Numbered from the stretch's first letter, positions 25,701 through 36,668 are shown. The stretch: DNA of 52,946 bases from Candidatus Cloacimonetes bacterium HGW-Cloacimonetes-1 (GCA_002841975.1 PHBQ01000007.1:1-52946), one strand, 5' to 3'. The notes: generated by a model not told the origin, from the sequence alone. Numbers and translations are program-made.

Positions 25701-26009
25701 GATGAAGCTGAAGCTATTTCCAGGCAAATGCGAACTTCAAACATTACTCAGGATCTCTTGAACCGTCAGGAACGGATTTTGTCCCGCTTGTTAGATGCCC
25801 AGAAGTCTTTGAATAAAAGAGATATGTCTCAGAAACGCAAAGGCGAGACTGCAGAGCTGATGGACTGGGGCAAGAACCCAAATTCCATAGACTATGATAC
25901 GCTGCGAAAGAATGCCCTCTTGGATGAGACCTATCGCAGCTTCCCCAAGGAGTATCAACAAGTGATTATTCAATATCTCAAAAAACTGAATGAGAGCCAG
26001 AATAAATGA
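22764..26009 (+). CDS. DUF4175-type membrane-anchored coiled-coil protein
   Basis: A 1081-residue protein with three transmembrane segments near the N-terminus (about 24-46, 57-78, 144-162). Residues about 170-480 are extracytoplasmic beta-rich domains (SPGNSIVGKNQQVTIQVINP; a DNPPEISIDYPG start of another domain). About 480-790 is a highly charged helical coiled coil rich in Glu, Lys and Gln (EREENSKKEELVTALDKSKQ). The end is Gln/Met-rich with a GSGSGSG linker near 895. This layout matches the DUF4175 family of Bacteroidetes-like genomes, whose function is unknown; an envelope-scaffold role is an inference. It opens a six-gene run and overlaps the TPR gene by 4 bases. The low-complexity helix produces long spurious open frames on the other strand. 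Confidence 0.75.
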   Translation: MDRLIEYKQILMKYRLKINAKITLKALILSLMLFIMGLHVYFLLWLNIDIHSRTLVMLNIAVRVCLALTILYLLLVASKQFLSNLKTARWLDLQSPDKDDIYQNVLQLSEQNANPEIVDILSEQALNRIVVNKYVVPPMFNKMHVFGILFLILGTLLVWGWNPDEFGSAFRQFYSNRPEQINYKTSIELSPGNSIVGKNQQVTIQVINPERRLAHKLYYRTDKVWRELALTDNSYIFSSLDNSIEYYVSNAVAKSAVYKIEVLDEPYVKKWRVEYTYPLYTRLKPELDTLSYGNIEAYKFSMVKLFIETNITLQKATLNKADGSTLALQKIDRFNYVTQFQVLKSDTWYLELVDQLNRVSKPEEKSTTIIPDNPPEISIDYPGLDVMLNQNLLLPLVINADDDFGLKNCSLLYQINDQAEQSMLLQSVIVNKLFQLEYLWNMKEMGLFPGDVVTYKAEIYDNSPDNQRGVSSSFRARFPSIEEIYKELEREENSKKEELVTALDKSKQMQKDFEEKRRELLKKEKPNWEDKKQLEDALKTQEKLSEQVDQIAENYQQLIDKMQKNETLSPETLEKMMKIQELMQEISNDELRKAMEKFEDALKSVTPEALKKAMEDFKFSMQDFAKKIEQTLDLLESIKKEQAVQKALQISEEMEKMQKALHDKTGDNKQDSEKLAKEQQAINDKYENLKKELDKIDKMLESPKDDKAKQQLKDLQKEMQKSGIEQNMKKSQSSLQQKDKQGSKQEQEQAMDKMRTFTKKLSEMKSSMASGSQQGVTKALQAAIRELLIFSKNHEETASRYSQNPYPILSDLISNYEGIQITLNKLYAIPQVMMFIPPKFVMDLSTTFQNYRDLFVNISDTQYYKIPENLTNIQKGINLMVYDLMQAMQNQSSGSGSGSGMQSMMQMLEQMGQEQMAMNMLTEQMLQQMQGQGGKSNPAMQQQIQKLANDQQRLADNLKRALQNNPEAQKQGNAVQQIIDEAEAISRQMRTSNITQDLLNRQERILSRLLDAQKSLNKRDMSQKRKGETAELMDWGKNPNSIDYDTLRKNALLDETYRSFPKEYQQVIIQYLKKLNESQNK

Positions 26010-27736
26010 TGATTAAACGCCTAACTCTGATAGCGATCTGCATAATGCTCTCAACAGGGTTTGTTTTTGCCCAGTTTAACGAGCGTGAGATCATGAGTCA
26101 ACAGGCAGCCCAGATGCTGTCTTTCCGTCAATACAGTGAGGCAGAACAGCTCTTTAAACAGCTCCTCAGCAAATACCCGGATGACCTGAATAGCGTGCTG
26201 CAGTTGATCCAGATTTATATTCAAACCTCCCAAGTCTCCAAAGCCGATGAAATATTGGAAAAATACAGGCCGAATATCAATCCCGATATCTATAGCGAAC
26301 AGCGCATCTATATCTATATCTTGCAGGGTGAACAAAGCAAGGCTATGCAACTGGCCAAATCCTATCTGAATCAAGTGAATCACGACCAAAACAAGTATCG
26401 CCAGATTGCCTCATACTTCAGCAGTAGAGGCTTTTATGAACAGGAATTGGAACTGTATCAAAACGCGCGTACTCACTATAAAGATAACGATTTGTTTGGT
26501 ATCGAGATTGCCAATACGGCGATGAACTATCGTCTCTATCAGCGTGCTATCACAGAGTATCTGCGCTATTTGGAGCAGAATGCACAGAATAGTTATTATG
26601 TCTCCAATCAATGCCGCTTGATTCTGAAAGAAGATTCCACTATGGTGGATGTGATAGCAAGTTACTCCCAGAAATCGCAGAATCCTGCTATCCGGGAACT
26701 TTATGCATCCTCACTGGCAAGCTTGAAACGGAATCGGGAAGCCCTGGAAATTTACAAAACTCTGCCCATTGACAAGTTTCAGAGGTTTGCCGACGAACAG
26801 TTTGCCGCCTTCAATGATTGGGTAGCATTTAGCGCTTACGAGCAATTGCTTTTGCTCTACACAGATATAATCCAGAAAAACATCCTTACCTACCGCATGG
26901 CGCTGATCCGCTATCGCAACAATCTACTACCTGAAACCAGGCTGTTACTCCAGCAGATCATCGATGATCCCCAAATTCAGGAACGCAACCTTAGAAACCG
27001 TTCCACGGTGAATGTCGATGCTCGCAAGTTGATGGCAAATCTGGCTTTGACTACGGATGATGTGGCCTCTGCTGTACAATGGCTAAATCAGGCAAAGACC
27101 TTTGCCCGTATCCAAAGTGAAAGCACGGCGATAGATATCGAGTTATCTCGCTTGCAGCTGATGCAAGAGAATTATACTGCTGCAGCCGCGATCTTGAATG
27201 GCATATCTGATCCAGCTTTGCTGCCTACCCGAGATTACTATATCTTCCTGAGTGCTTTGATGCAAAATCAGGTAGAAGCAGCGGATTCATTGATGAACAA
27301 CTATATCATCCAATATCCGGCTTCACCGTTTGTAAACGACTCGATCTATTTGATGATGCTGAACTATGACCTCCAGGATAATGAACGAGTGCTATTCTTT
27401 CAGGCGTTTCGAAAGCGGCAGCTTCAGCAGGTGGAGTCTATCGATATACTTCTGCAGTTGTTTGCCGTGAAAGCCGATGAAGAGCTGCGGATCATGGCTG
27501 CCGAATGGGCTATTACCATGGCGCAACCGCAAAAAGCACTGGATATCCTGAGCTATGTGTGGACAGACGAGCTCATCAAGGACTACGCAGAGGTGCTCAA
27601 ACTCAAGCTGAGCAAAGATGTGGAATATGAACAGCGTCTGGCACGGGAGTTTCTCAAACAAAATCCCAATAGTATTTTCTCTCCCAATTTCAGGCAGTTG
27701 TTAAATCGCTCGTCAAGCGCTAAACCGAATTTGTAA
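26006..27736 (+). CDS. Exported TPR-repeat protein
   Basis: This 576-residue protein has a signal peptide cleaved near FVFA-QF (residue 22). The rest is helical, with tetratricopeptide-like pairs from about 30 onward (AAQMLSFRQYSEAEQLFKQL, LSKYPDDLNSVLQLIQIYIQ, YRPNINPDIYSEQRIYIYIL). It is periplasmic or outer-membrane facing and likely a protein-interaction scaffold. It starts within the end of the DUF4175 gene (ATGATG overlap), so the two are translated together and may form one complex. guaB follows after 25 bases, an unrelated housekeeping neighbour. Confidence 0.78.
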   Translation: MMIKRLTLIAICIMLSTGFVFAQFNEREIMSQQAAQMLSFRQYSEAEQLFKQLLSKYPDDLNSVLQLIQIYIQTSQVSKADEILEKYRPNINPDIYSEQRIYIYILQGEQSKAMQLAKSYLNQVNHDQNKYRQIASYFSSRGFYEQELELYQNARTHYKDNDLFGIEIANTAMNYRLYQRAITEYLRYLEQNAQNSYYVSNQCRLILKEDSTMVDVIASYSQKSQNPAIRELYASSLASLKRNREALEIYKTLPIDKFQRFADEQFAAFNDWVAFSAYEQLLLLYTDIIQKNILTYRMALIRYRNNLLPETRLLLQQIIDDPQIQERNLRNRSTVNVDARKLMANLALTTDDVASAVQWLNQAKTFARIQSESTAIDIELSRLQLMQENYTAAAAILNGISDPALLPTRDYYIFLSALMQNQVEAADSLMNNYIIQYPASPFVNDSIYLMMLNYDLQDNERVLFFQAFRKRQLQQVESIDILLQLFAVKADEELRIMAAEWAITMAQPQKALDILSYVWTDELIKDYAEVLKLKLSKDVEYEQRLAREFLKQNPNSIFSPNFRQLLNRSSSAKPNL

Positions 27737-27746
27737 TATGATATAG

Positions 27747-30120
<2,374 letters not shown>

Positions 30121-30136
30121 ATTAAAGGATAAAAGT

Positions 30137-31120
30137 ATGAAAAAGGTACTACTTGTCGCACTCACATTAATGCTATTGTTTACTTTGTTTTTAGCCTCCT
30201 GCAAGGCAAAGGAAGCTCCCGCCAAGACCTTGGATAAGGTAACTGTCACCTTGGACTGGACGCCCAACACAAACCATACAGGGCTCTATGTGGCTTTGGA
30301 AAACGGCTACTTCAAAGAAGAGGGTCTGGACGTCCAAATTATGCAGCCGGGACAAGGTGTTACAGATCAATTGGTCGCTGCCGGGACATCTCAGTTTGGC
30401 ATCAGCTATCAGGAAAACGTGATCCGAGCTCGTAGCGAGAGCATCCCTCTGGTCTCTATTGCCGCGGTGATTCAGCATAATACATCCGGATTTGCTTCAC
30501 TCAAAAAGGCTAACATCAATGGACCCAAAGATTTTGAAGGTAAGCGCTACGGAAGCTGGGATTCACCCTCCGAGCAGGCTATACTGGGCTCAATCATGAA
30601 GAAGAATGGGGCAGATGTCACCAAGGTGAAGGTAGTCTCCGGTGTTTATGATTTCTTTTCCACGATTGGTAAAGATGCTGATTTTGAATGGATTTACAGC
30701 GGTTGGGATGGCATCGAAGCCCAGCGTCGGGGTATCGAGATAAACTATATTGCTCTCAAGGACCTGGATCCGGTATTTGATTATTATACACCAGTTTTGA
30801 TCACTAACGAGAAGTTGCTGTCCGAAAACCCAGAACTGGTCAAACGGTTCGTCAAAGCTGTTTCCAAAGGCTATGGCTTTTGCATCAGTTCGCCTGACCA
30901 AGCTGCGGCAATCTTATCCAAACATGCACCGGAGCTGAATCCTGAGCTGGTGAAATTGAGCCAGAATTATCTCAGTAAAGAATATCAAGCTGATGCCGAC
31001 CAATGGGGCGTACAAAAAGCCTCAGTCTGGAAAGACTTCTCGGACTGGATGTTTATCAATCGCTTGATTCCACTCAGCATTGAAACCGGTAAAGCCTTTA
31101 GTAACGACTATCTCCCTTGA
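30137..31120 (+). CDS. NMT1/THI5-type ABC transporter substrate-binding lipoprotein
   Basis: A 327-residue periplasmic binding protein anchored by lipid at C22 (lipobox LASC). The mature part begins VTVTLDWTPNTNHTGLYVA, the signature of the THI5/ThiY group that binds pyrimidine thiamine precursors; related proteins bind riboflavin or sulfonates. The domain pattern GLDVQIMQPGQG, GISYQENVIRARSE and the closing helix follow the same family. The ATPase gene follows with a 1-base overlap, but no permease gene is adjacent. Substrate (formyl-aminopyrimidine or HMP, or another small ring compound) is inferred; no TPP riboswitch was seen upstream, where the gap to xerD is only 16 bases. Confidence 0.82.
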   Translation: MKKVLLVALTLMLLFTLFLASCKAKEAPAKTLDKVTVTLDWTPNTNHTGLYVALENGYFKEEGLDVQIMQPGQGVTDQLVAAGTSQFGISYQENVIRARSESIPLVSIAAVIQHNTSGFASLKKANINGPKDFEGKRYGSWDSPSEQAILGSIMKKNGADVTKVKVVSGVYDFFSTIGKDADFEWIYSGWDGIEAQRRGIEINYIALKDLDPVFDYYTPVLITNEKLLSENPELVKRFVKAVSKGYGFCISSPDQAAAILSKHAPELNPELVKLSQNYLSKEYQADADQWGVQKASVWKDFSDWMFINRLIPLSIETGKAFSNDYLP

Positions 31121-31869
31121 TGGCTGCATTACTGAGAACTGAAAATATCTCCAAGGCATTCCTCTTCCAGGGCCGGCTCATGCCGATTTTGGAAGAGGCT
31201 TGCTTTGCAATAGAAAAGGGCGAATTTGTAAGCATCCTGGGTGCCAGTGGCTGCGGGAAGAGCACATTTCTGGAACTCCTCTGCGGGATATCCAAACCCG
31301 ATAAAGGACATATAATTTACCAAAACCAAGAGATCACCGGCAAAAGCGGGATCTTAGGTTACATGCCTCAAGACGATCTGCTGTTTCCTTGGCTCACCGT
31401 TCAGGAAAACGCCATGCTGCCCATCAAAGTCAAAAATGGAAGTGTGAGCCAAGCCATGGACAGATCGCGCGAATTAGCCCGTATTTTGGGGCTTGAGAAG
31501 CATTTGCACCACTACCCTTGGCAATTATCCGGAGGATTGAAACAACGAACTGCTTTTCTGAGGACTTGTATGATGGGTTCGGAGGTTCTGCTCTTAGACG
31601 AGCCTTTTGCAAATTTGGACGCTTTGACCAGGATTTTGTTGCAGGATTGGTTAGCTGAGATTAGCAAGCAGCTTCATTTGACGATTGTACTGGTAACGCA
31701 TGATATTGATGAGGCCATAAAGCTATCCGACAGGATGTATCTAATGACGATAGCTCCGGGAAGATTTGAGACCATCATAGAGAAGAAGCAGTTTAGTGAC
31801 AAAGCAGAGCGAAGACAAGTCAAACAAGACATCCTGGATCACTTGATCCGAGGGATTAAAGAAGTTTAG
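31120..31869 (+). CDS. ABC transporter ATP-binding protein (ThiZ/SsuB-like)
   Basis: A 249-residue ATPase that would power the importer for the lipoprotein encoded just upstream. Walker A GASGCGKST is at 41-49, Q-loop MPQDD follows, then the signature LSGGLKQR, Walker B VLLLDEPFANLD and the switch THDIDEA. The signature reads LSGGLKQR rather than LSGGMRQR, typical of this subfamily. ATG 31120 shares its A with the preceding TGA; a TTG one codon earlier is less likely. The TAG stop overlaps the stop of the convergent prepilin peptidase gene. A membrane permease is missing from the neighbourhood. Confidence 0.85.
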   Translation: MAALLRTENISKAFLFQGRLMPILEEACFAIEKGEFVSILGASGCGKSTFLELLCGISKPDKGHIIYQNQEITGKSGILGYMPQDDLLFPWLTVQENAMLPIKVKNGSVSQAMDRSRELARILGLEKHLHHYPWQLSGGLKQRTAFLRTCMMGSEVLLLDEPFANLDALTRILLQDWLAEISKQLHLTIVLVTHDIDEAIKLSDRMYLMTIAPGRFETIIEKKQFSDKAERRQVKQDILDHLIRGIKEV

Positions 31870-32630
31870 AGCACCTTCAACATCAATTTATCGATCAGAA
31901 CATCACCCACGAATACCCAGATCACTGACGCAAGTACTAAGAATGGCCCGAATGGCATGCCAACGGACTTCTTTCGAATCATCACAGCAAAAAATAAGAT
32001 GCCCAAAAGTGATGCAATCAGGATGATGAAAGGAGCGGACAGAAAGCCAAAACAACATGCAATCCCGGTCATCAACCAAATATCTCCACCACCCATTCCC
32101 TCTTTCTTCTGTATTTTTGCGAATAAATAAGTAATGGCTACGAGGAGAGAGAACACAACTGCCCCAGTGAGCAGAGAATTGATAATACCTACATCAGATT
32201 GGGGAACCAAGCTGCTGCCCAAACCAAAAACAATGAGTGGTATGGACATCACGTGGAGGATCAATTGCTCAAACAAATCGATCAGGAAGATTGGGATCAA
32301 GAAACAGATCAAAACCAGGTATTTGTAGAAAAGGAAGCTCTCTATACCAAACTTAAAAAATAGCAATATAAAGAGTATAGGAGTAATGATCTCGACTATT
32401 AGATGATGCCAATGTATCTTAGCACCACAATACTTGCACTTACCACCTAAAACTACATAGCTCAGCACGGGGATATTCAGCCACCACGGTATCGCCTTGC
32501 CACACTCACTGCAGCGGGACCCGGGATATACGATGGATTGCTTTTTGGGAAGCCTGTCGATAAGCACATTGAAAAAGCTTCCCAAAGAAGCACCTAAAAC
32601 GGCCAGTAGGATGATTATAATTGGTGTCAC
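31866..32630 (-). CDS. Prepilin peptidase (A24 leader peptidase/methyltransferase)
   Basis: This 254-residue inner-membrane aspartic protease cleaves and N-methylates type IV pilin-like or pseudopilin signal peptides. The N-terminal cytosolic methylase-type domain has the four cysteines C40, C43, C65 and C68 (CSEC, CKYC). The peptidase part is polytopic, with the two catalytic aspartates at D117 (FLIDLFEQ) and D182 (MGGGDIWLM, the GxGD motif). The region after the first Asp lacks the common IPD motif, a mild divergence. It is the last gene of a minus-strand run starting at 37622; no pilin or secretion gene is in the window. Confidence 0.88.
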   Translation of the reverse strand: MTPIIIILLAVLGASLGSFFNVLIDRLPKKQSIVYPGSRCSECGKAIPWWLNIPVLSYVVLGGKCKYCGAKIHWHHLIVEIITPILFILLFFKFGIESFLFYKYLVLICFLIPIFLIDLFEQLILHVMSIPLIVFGLGSSLVPQSDVGIINSLLTGAVVFSLLVAITYLFAKIQKKEGMGGGDIWLMTGIACCFGFLSAPFIILIASLLGILFFAVMIRKKSVGMPFGPFLVLASVIWVFVGDVLIDKLMLKVL

Positions 32631-32636
32631 TCAGGT

Positions 32637-33077
32637 TTATCTATCGAACAAAGTACGGTATCGGGAATAGGGGGAATAGCCCTGTTCGTATCTGAATTCG
32701 ACATGGAAGTTGTCACTGGGGCGATACTTGAGTGAAAACTCCGGGATCACTTTACTTTGATTATCTTCATTAAATTCGATGGATTTATTGGTGTTTGCAG
32801 AACCGAAATTGATAAAATTCAGATCTACATTCAATTCCAGTTTAGGATTAAACTGGTATTGGATATGGTTTGTATAACGTGAGAGATAATAGCCATCTCC
32901 GCTACTGGAGGATCCGGCTTCAAAGCCCATACTATGTGATATCTTCATGTTATTGGGATTCAGGATATTCTGTCCCGGGATTTTGTAAGGATTAAAATCC
33001 GGTCTGGGAAACCCGATCTGACCGAACAATGAAAACGATACTATAGCTATGGACAATGTCAATAACAGCTTTCTCAT
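32637..33077 (-). CDS. Small exported protein of unknown function
   Basis: A 146-residue protein with a clear signal peptide (MRKLLLTLSIAIVSFSLFGQ, cleavage after about residue 20). The mature part is rich in aromatic and alternating polar residues (YYLSRYTNHIQYQFNPKLEL, FSLKYRPSDNFHVEFRYEQG), suggesting beta strands like those of a small outer-membrane barrel or its fragment. I recognise no family. The gene begins 51 bases after the aminotransferase stop and ends 6 bases before the prepilin peptidase start, so it shares their transcript. Confidence 0.65.
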   Translation of the reverse strand: MRKLLLTLSIAIVSFSLFGQIGFPRPDFNPYKIPGQNILNPNNMKISHSMGFEAGSSSSGDGYYLSRYTNHIQYQFNPKLELNVDLNFINFGSANTNKSIEFNEDNQSKVIPEFSLKYRPSDNFHVEFRYEQGYSPYSRYRTLFDR

Positions 33078-33128
33078 TTTGAATCTCCTATTTGGGATAT
33101 GGACAGTATAATCGGTTCACGTCTGTTG

Positions 33129-34346
33129 TCAATCAATTTGAGACCGAATCAATTCACCCAAACGACCGATACCTTCTTCTATTTGTTGCATCGAAGAGAA
33201 GGTGAAATTTAGTCTTAAGCAGTTCACTTTCTCTTGTCCAGTGGGGTAGAACTTGCTGCCCGGGATGAATGTTACTTTGTGGTCTTTAGCTTTTACAAAC
33301 AGTTCATCAGCACTCATATTTTCCGGTAACCAGAGCCACACAAAGATGCCACCTTCCGGCTTTGTCCAAGTGACACAGGACGGCATGTTTTTGTCCAATT
33401 CGCTCAGCATCTTGTTCAGGAATGGCTTGTAGAACTCACAGATAGTTTTGATATGCGGAGTCATGAAGCCTTTTTCCAAAAATCTGGTAGCTACTCTTTG
33501 AGTTACGCAATCCGGGGTCACATTGATTTTCTGCTGCCAGGACTCCATTTTGGAGATGACATCGGCGGGTCCTTTGACAAATGCCAAGCGCATACCGGGG
33601 CCCAGGATCTTGGAAAATGATACAATCTCGGTCACGAGATTGCTATTGTTAAAATCCTTTCTGGCAATCGCATACAGCGTAGCAATGGGTTTGTTGAGAA
33701 AACGTAGGCGACTGTAAGGGTTGTCTTCCATGATCGGCAATTGCGATGCTTCACAAAGGGAGATCAAATCCTTGCGGCGTTGCAAGGTCATACTGATTCC
33801 GCTGGGGTTTTGAAAGTCCGGGATAGTATAGAGAAACTTGATGTTTTTGCCGGCTGCACGCAGTTCTGTGATCTTCGATTGGAGCTTTTCGAGATCGATC
33901 CCTTCGCCATTCATATCGATGCCATGAACCTCTGCGCCTATGGCCTCAAAGGTCACCAGAGAGCCCAAGAAGCTGGGAGCTTCGCACAAGATCACGTCTC
34001 CGGGATTGATAAATGTTTTGGCATAATAATAAATGCCATTTGTAGCTCCGACCGTAATCAACATTTCTTCCGGCGTGAGTCCACGGTATCCTTCCCATTT
34101 GATCAGTTCTTCTTTGAGCTGTCTATCACCTTCACTAGCTCCATATTGCAGTACTTCCATGCCCTCTTCAATGATGACGCGGGAATAGAGGTCGCTGAGG
34201 ATATCTTTGGGAAAGGTCGAGGGGGAGGGAAATCCCCCGGCAAACGAGATCAGTCCCGGTATATTACGCGTCGAGGCTACTAATTCCCTGATCAGGGAAG
34301 ACTTCATAGATTGAGTAGGTTGCGAGTATTCTTTTGTATAATCCAT
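33129..34346 (-). CDS. PLP-dependent aminotransferase (class I/II, 2-aminoadipate/LysN-like)
   Basis: A 405-residue fold-type I aminotransferase. The N-terminus (SSLIREL, ISFAGGFPSPSTFP) and the segment YGASEGDRQLKEEL are typical of the MocR-related stand-alone aminotransferases that act on 2-aminoadipate, branched-chain, aromatic or kynurenine substrates. The PLP lysine lies in SFSKILGPGMRLAFV; DFQNPSGISM binds the cofactor pyridine. The substrate cannot be fixed from sequence. ATG 34346 has AAAGGA 6 bases upstream, better than ATG 34352, which abuts the SD. It follows asnS by 10 bases. Confidence 0.85.
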   Translation of the reverse strand: MDYTKEYSQPTQSMKSSLIRELVASTRNIPGLISFAGGFPSPSTFPKDILSDLYSRVIIEEGMEVLQYGASEGDRQLKEELIKWEGYRGLTPEEMLITVGATNGIYYYAKTFINPGDVILCEAPSFLGSLVTFEAIGAEVHGIDMNGEGIDLEKLQSKITELRAAGKNIKFLYTIPDFQNPSGISMTLQRRKDLISLCEASQLPIMEDNPYSRLRFLNKPIATLYAIARKDFNNSNLVTEIVSFSKILGPGMRLAFVKGPADVISKMESWQQKINVTPDCVTQRVATRFLEKGFMTPHIKTICEFYKPFLNKMLSELDKNMPSCVTWTKPEGGIFVWLWLPENMSADELFVKAKDHKVTFIPGSKFYPTGQEKVNCLRLNFTFSSMQQIEEGIGRLGELIRSQID

Positions 34347-34356
34347 TCTCATTCCT

Positions 34357-35652
34357 TTAGGGATATATTCGATAAATCATGCGTGGAAATGGGATTGTCT
34401 CACGAATATGGCGGATTCCGCTCATCCAGGTGATCAATCTCTCAAATCCGATTCCAAATCCACTGTGCGGAACCGAACCGTATTTTCTTAGGTCGAGGAA
34501 CCATTGATATGATTCTATAGGCATCTTCTCATCGATCATGCGTCCCAATAATACATCATGATCGTCTTCACGCTGGGAGCCGCCAATGATCTCTCCAAAT
34601 CCTTCGGGAGCGATCAAATCGTTGCCCAACACCAGTTCCGGATTCTCCGGATCACGTTTCATATAAAATGCTTTGATTTCTTTGGGCCATTTTTCAATAA
34701 AGATGGGGACGTCCGAACCTTCTGTCAGCATAGCTTCATCGGCTGCACCCAGGTCGCCGTTATGCTCGATCTCACTGCCACGAGCACGTAGATAGTCTAC
34801 CGCTTCACGGTGTGTCATCCGTTTAAACGGAGCATCAGCACGACGCAGAGCTTCTATGTCTCGTTCCAGGATGTTGAGTTCGGGTAGGCATTTTTCCAAT
34901 ACTGTACGGATTACATAGCGGATCAGGCCTTCCTGGATCTCCATATTCTCGTCATGCTCGACAAATGCTGCTTCGGCATCCATCATCCAGAACTCGGTCA
35001 AATGCTTGCGTGTCTTCGATCTCTCGGCACGGAACACAGGACCGAAGTCATATACTCTTCCCAGGCTCATGATACCTGTTTCCAGATACAGCTGTCCACT
35101 CTGAGAGAGGTATGCTTTTCCTTCGTCAAAATAATCGAGATCAAATAATGTCGTGGTTCCTTCACAGGCGTTTGGAGTCAGGATAGGCGAGTCAAAACGA
35201 TAGAAGTTGTTATTGTTCAAGTACTCGCAGATAGCATAATAGATGGTATGACGAATCTGCAGGATCGCCCACTGTTTGGAAGAGCGGATCCACAAATGGC
35301 GGTTTGTGAGCAGGAAATCCGGACCATGATCTTTTTTGCTGATCGGGTATTCTTCTGCATACTGCACGACATCGACTTTTGTGATACTCAGTTCGAATGC
35401 GCCTTCAATCTTTTGATGGGTTTTAGGCGTGCCACAGATGATCAGGGAAGATTCCAAAGTCAGCTTTTTGGCTGCTTCAAACATTTCATCACCCAGATCC
35501 GGTTTAAAAGCTACAGATTGCAATTCTCCGGTACCATCCCGAAAGATGATAAAGAGCAATTTTCCGCTGTGCCGGATGTTGCGCACCCAGCCCTTGAGGC
35601 GTACTTCTTGACCTATATACTCTTTGACGTCTTTTACAAATATATCTTTCAT
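34357..35652 (-). CDS. asnS: Asparaginyl-tRNA synthetase
   Basis: This class IIb synthetase charges tRNA-Asn. The 431 residues start with an OB-fold anticodon domain (VRLKGWVRNIRHSGKLLFII), followed by the class II core: motif 2 around FRAERSKTRKHLTEFWMMDAE and motif 3 GFGIGFERLITWMSG. The EFWMMDAE sequence and the ending IRETIPFPR separate it from AspRS, which normally has QLDIE and carries a GAD insertion that is missing here. It stands between a Gfo/Idh gene (17 bases upstream) and an aminotransferase. Confidence 0.92.
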   Translation of the reverse strand: MKDIFVKDVKEYIGQEVRLKGWVRNIRHSGKLLFIIFRDGTGELQSVAFKPDLGDEMFEAAKKLTLESSLIICGTPKTHQKIEGAFELSITKVDVVQYAEEYPISKKDHGPDFLLTNRHLWIRSSKQWAILQIRHTIYYAICEYLNNNNFYRFDSPILTPNACEGTTTLFDLDYFDEGKAYLSQSGQLYLETGIMSLGRVYDFGPVFRAERSKTRKHLTEFWMMDAEAAFVEHDENMEIQEGLIRYVIRTVLEKCLPELNILERDIEALRRADAPFKRMTHREAVDYLRARGSEIEHNGDLGAADEAMLTEGSDVPIFIEKWPKEIKAFYMKRDPENPELVLGNDLIAPEGFGEIIGGSQREDDHDVLLGRMIDEKMPIESYQWFLDLRKYGSVPHSGFGIGFERLITWMSGIRHIRETIPFPRMIYRIYP

Positions 35653-35669
35653 CTTAGCTCCAGTAAAAT

Positions 35670-36659
35670 CTATTTAAATGCTTTGTTTTGCTTTTGGATA
35701 CATGATATGATATCAAGTGCTACTTTCAGTGCTCTGGTGCCGGCAGCACCATCCACAATCGGTTTTTTGTCCTGATTGATGCAATCGACAAAAGATTCCA
35801 ATTCCAGGGTTAATGCATCTTTTGCGGGATCTACGATATCATAATTTTTGATGTCAACCAGTTCTTCCGGCTGGAAGTCCGTGCTGCCCATCATAATCTG
35901 AGGTAGGATTTTCATGATATTTGCAGACTTACGCATCACTGTCACATGCTTTGCCTGAAAGTCCATTGACATATAGCTATCGCGCTGGAAAAAGCGTATT
36001 TTGCGTTCCATCTTCATCGAAACTCTACTGCTGGTGACATTGGCTATGGCACCATTCTCAAATTCGATTCTGGCATTGGCAATATCGATGCTGGGAGTCA
36101 GGATTCCCACACCACTGGCGCGAATCTCACCGACAGGACTATGGATAAAATCCAGGATCAGATCGATATCGTGGATCATCAAGTCCAGCACCACGGGTAC
36201 ATCTGTTCCACGATGGTGGAAACGGGATAAGCGGTGCGACTCTACAAACATGGGGTCGGATATCTCGTTTTCGACCTGGAGGATCACGGGATTAAATCGC
36301 TCGATGTGACCTACTTGGATCTTGAGCTGGTGTGCACTGGCAATCTCCAGCAGTTCTTCGGCTTGCCACAGTTCGGAAGTAATCGGCTTTTCCAAAAACA
36401 CGTGTTTCCCGCTTAAGAGAGCCTGTTTTGCCAGTTCGTAATGGTAAGTAGTGGTTGCAGAAATATCAATGGCATCAACATGATTCAAGAGGGCTTCATA
36501 GCTCTCAAAATACTTCACATTCAGCTTTTCGGCAATTTCGATAGCACGTGCTTCATTCTTGTCATAAATGCCGATAAATTCACATCCATCTATGCTCAGA
36601 AACTTGCGGGCATGATGTTGCCCCAAGTGTCCAACGCCAACTACACCAATCTTAACCAT
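35670..36659 (-). CDS. Gfo/Idh/MocA family NAD(P)-dependent oxidoreductase
   Basis: A 329-residue cytosolic oxidoreductase. The N-terminal Rossmann domain has KIGVVGVGHLGQHHA (3-17) for NAD(P). The FLEKPIT motif contains the conserved EKP lysine and marks the family. The C-terminal alpha/beta domain has HDIDLILDF in the position of the catalytic Asp/His. Sugar or inositol-type substrates are usual; several members work on UDP-sugars in surface polysaccharide synthesis. The neighbours do not specify the substrate. It begins 9 bases after the threonine dehydrogenase stop. Confidence 0.86.
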   Translation of the reverse strand: MVKIGVVGVGHLGQHHARKFLSIDGCEFIGIYDKNEARAIEIAEKLNVKYFESYEALLNHVDAIDISATTTYHYELAKQALLSGKHVFLEKPITSELWQAEELLEIASAHQLKIQVGHIERFNPVILQVENEISDPMFVESHRLSRFHHRGTDVPVVLDLMIHDIDLILDFIHSPVGEIRASGVGILTPSIDIANARIEFENGAIANVTSSRVSMKMERKIRFFQRDSYMSMDFQAKHVTVMRKSANIMKILPQIMMGSTDFQPEELVDIKNYDIVDPAKDALTLELESFVDCINQDKKPIVDGAAGTRALKVALDIISCIQKQNKAFK

Positions 36660-36668
36660 ATCAATATC

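Noticed and set aside
34357-35652. Aspartyl-tRNA synthetase or AsnA-like reading
   Set aside because: The EFWMMDAE motif, 431-residue length and lack of the GAD insertion favour asparaginyl-tRNA synthetase.
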